NCBI RefSeq assembly: GCF_002975175.1
Contig: NZ_PCNZ01000007.1
Coordinates: 62,001-126,000 of the forward strand
DNA length: 64,000 bases
Origin: Bacillus sp. MYb209
GTDB lineage: Bacteria; Bacillota; Bacilli; Bacillales; Bacillaceae_G
Direction of reading: 5' to 3'
Every line of letters starts with the position of its first letter. The stretch's first letter is position 1. A program made the position numbers and the translations under genes. Shown here piece by piece: positions 63,334 to 64,000 of this stretch. The notes below the pieces were generated by a model that was not told the origin of the DNA, made no database searches, and saw nothing but the letters and a program-made list of their open reading frames with translations.

Positions 63334-64000
<667 letters not shown>

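Overview
The window is an AT-rich chromosomal segment of a Bacillus cereus-group bacterium. The evidence is gene content and order: a LuxS/YtkD/YtpA-YtpB/YtoA/YtqB neighbourhood next to pckA-metK as in other bacilli, a collagen-like exosporium protein, a GerPF-like germination protein, a camelysin (CalY/TasA-family) protein, and five copies of a ~155-bp structured repeat with TTTAT target duplications that matches what I remember of bcr1, a repeat specific to this group. I see no tRNA, rRNA, CRISPR array, prophage or transposase gene. All identifications are from reading the sequence; no database search was run.

Layout. 1-8.3 kb: end of a sensor kinase, thiT under a TPP riboswitch, a Fur-controlled feoAB operon with a small Cys-rich membrane protein, a lipoprotein, and a PspA-DUF350-DUF4178-DUF4247 envelope-stress operon. 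8.3-20.3 kb: YitT and DUF218 membrane proteins, a ~0.7-kb gene-poor gap with large hairpins, a GerPF-like gene, cydAB, a beta-carbonic anhydrase, yidD, luxS, four tandem DUF3953 membrane proteins with ytzI, ytkD, a HAD phosphatase and a zinc-protease-like lipoprotein. 20.3-36 kb: an SsuABC/YtlACD-type ABC importer, small membrane proteins, a lipoprotein with a YwbE-like tail, a GT39-type glycosyltransferase, an LTA-synthase-like protein, two lone ABC permeases, a frameshifted alpha/beta hydrolase, large catalase KatE, and two paralogous sensor kinases, the second of which has lost its phospho-acceptor histidine. 36-46.7 kb: exosporium collagen-like protein, NIF3 protein, HesB-like protein, EamA transporter, an AtpI-like protein behind a perfect 28-bp palindrome, a duplicated noncoding element, pckA, SAM-riboswitch-controlled metK, and moaB-mobA. 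47-55 kb: a GAF histidine kinase, NarL-type regulator and a 1385-residue Vpr-like subtilisin with a dockerin-like C-terminus, enclosed by two nearly identical direct copies of the bcr1-like repeat, followed by a CalY-family protein. 55-64 kb: glycosyltransferase and PAP2 phosphatase, gamma-carbonic anhydrase, ytpA-ytpB, a PepSY protein, an Asp/Glu racemase-family protein, an ABC-2 exporter and the 5'-truncated mnmM (ytqB).

Most striking observations: one bcr1-like element has inserted inside a small membrane-protein gene, and removing it with one target copy restores the reading frame exactly; two other copies supply the stop codons of the genes they follow; and the kinase-regulator-protease block lies between direct repeats ~97% identical, so it could be gained or lost by recombination. 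The best candidates for undescribed biology are this accessory secretion module, the kinase/pseudo-kinase pair, the duplicated noncoding element at 40.97-41.29 kb, and the structured leader at 46.84-46.97 kb.
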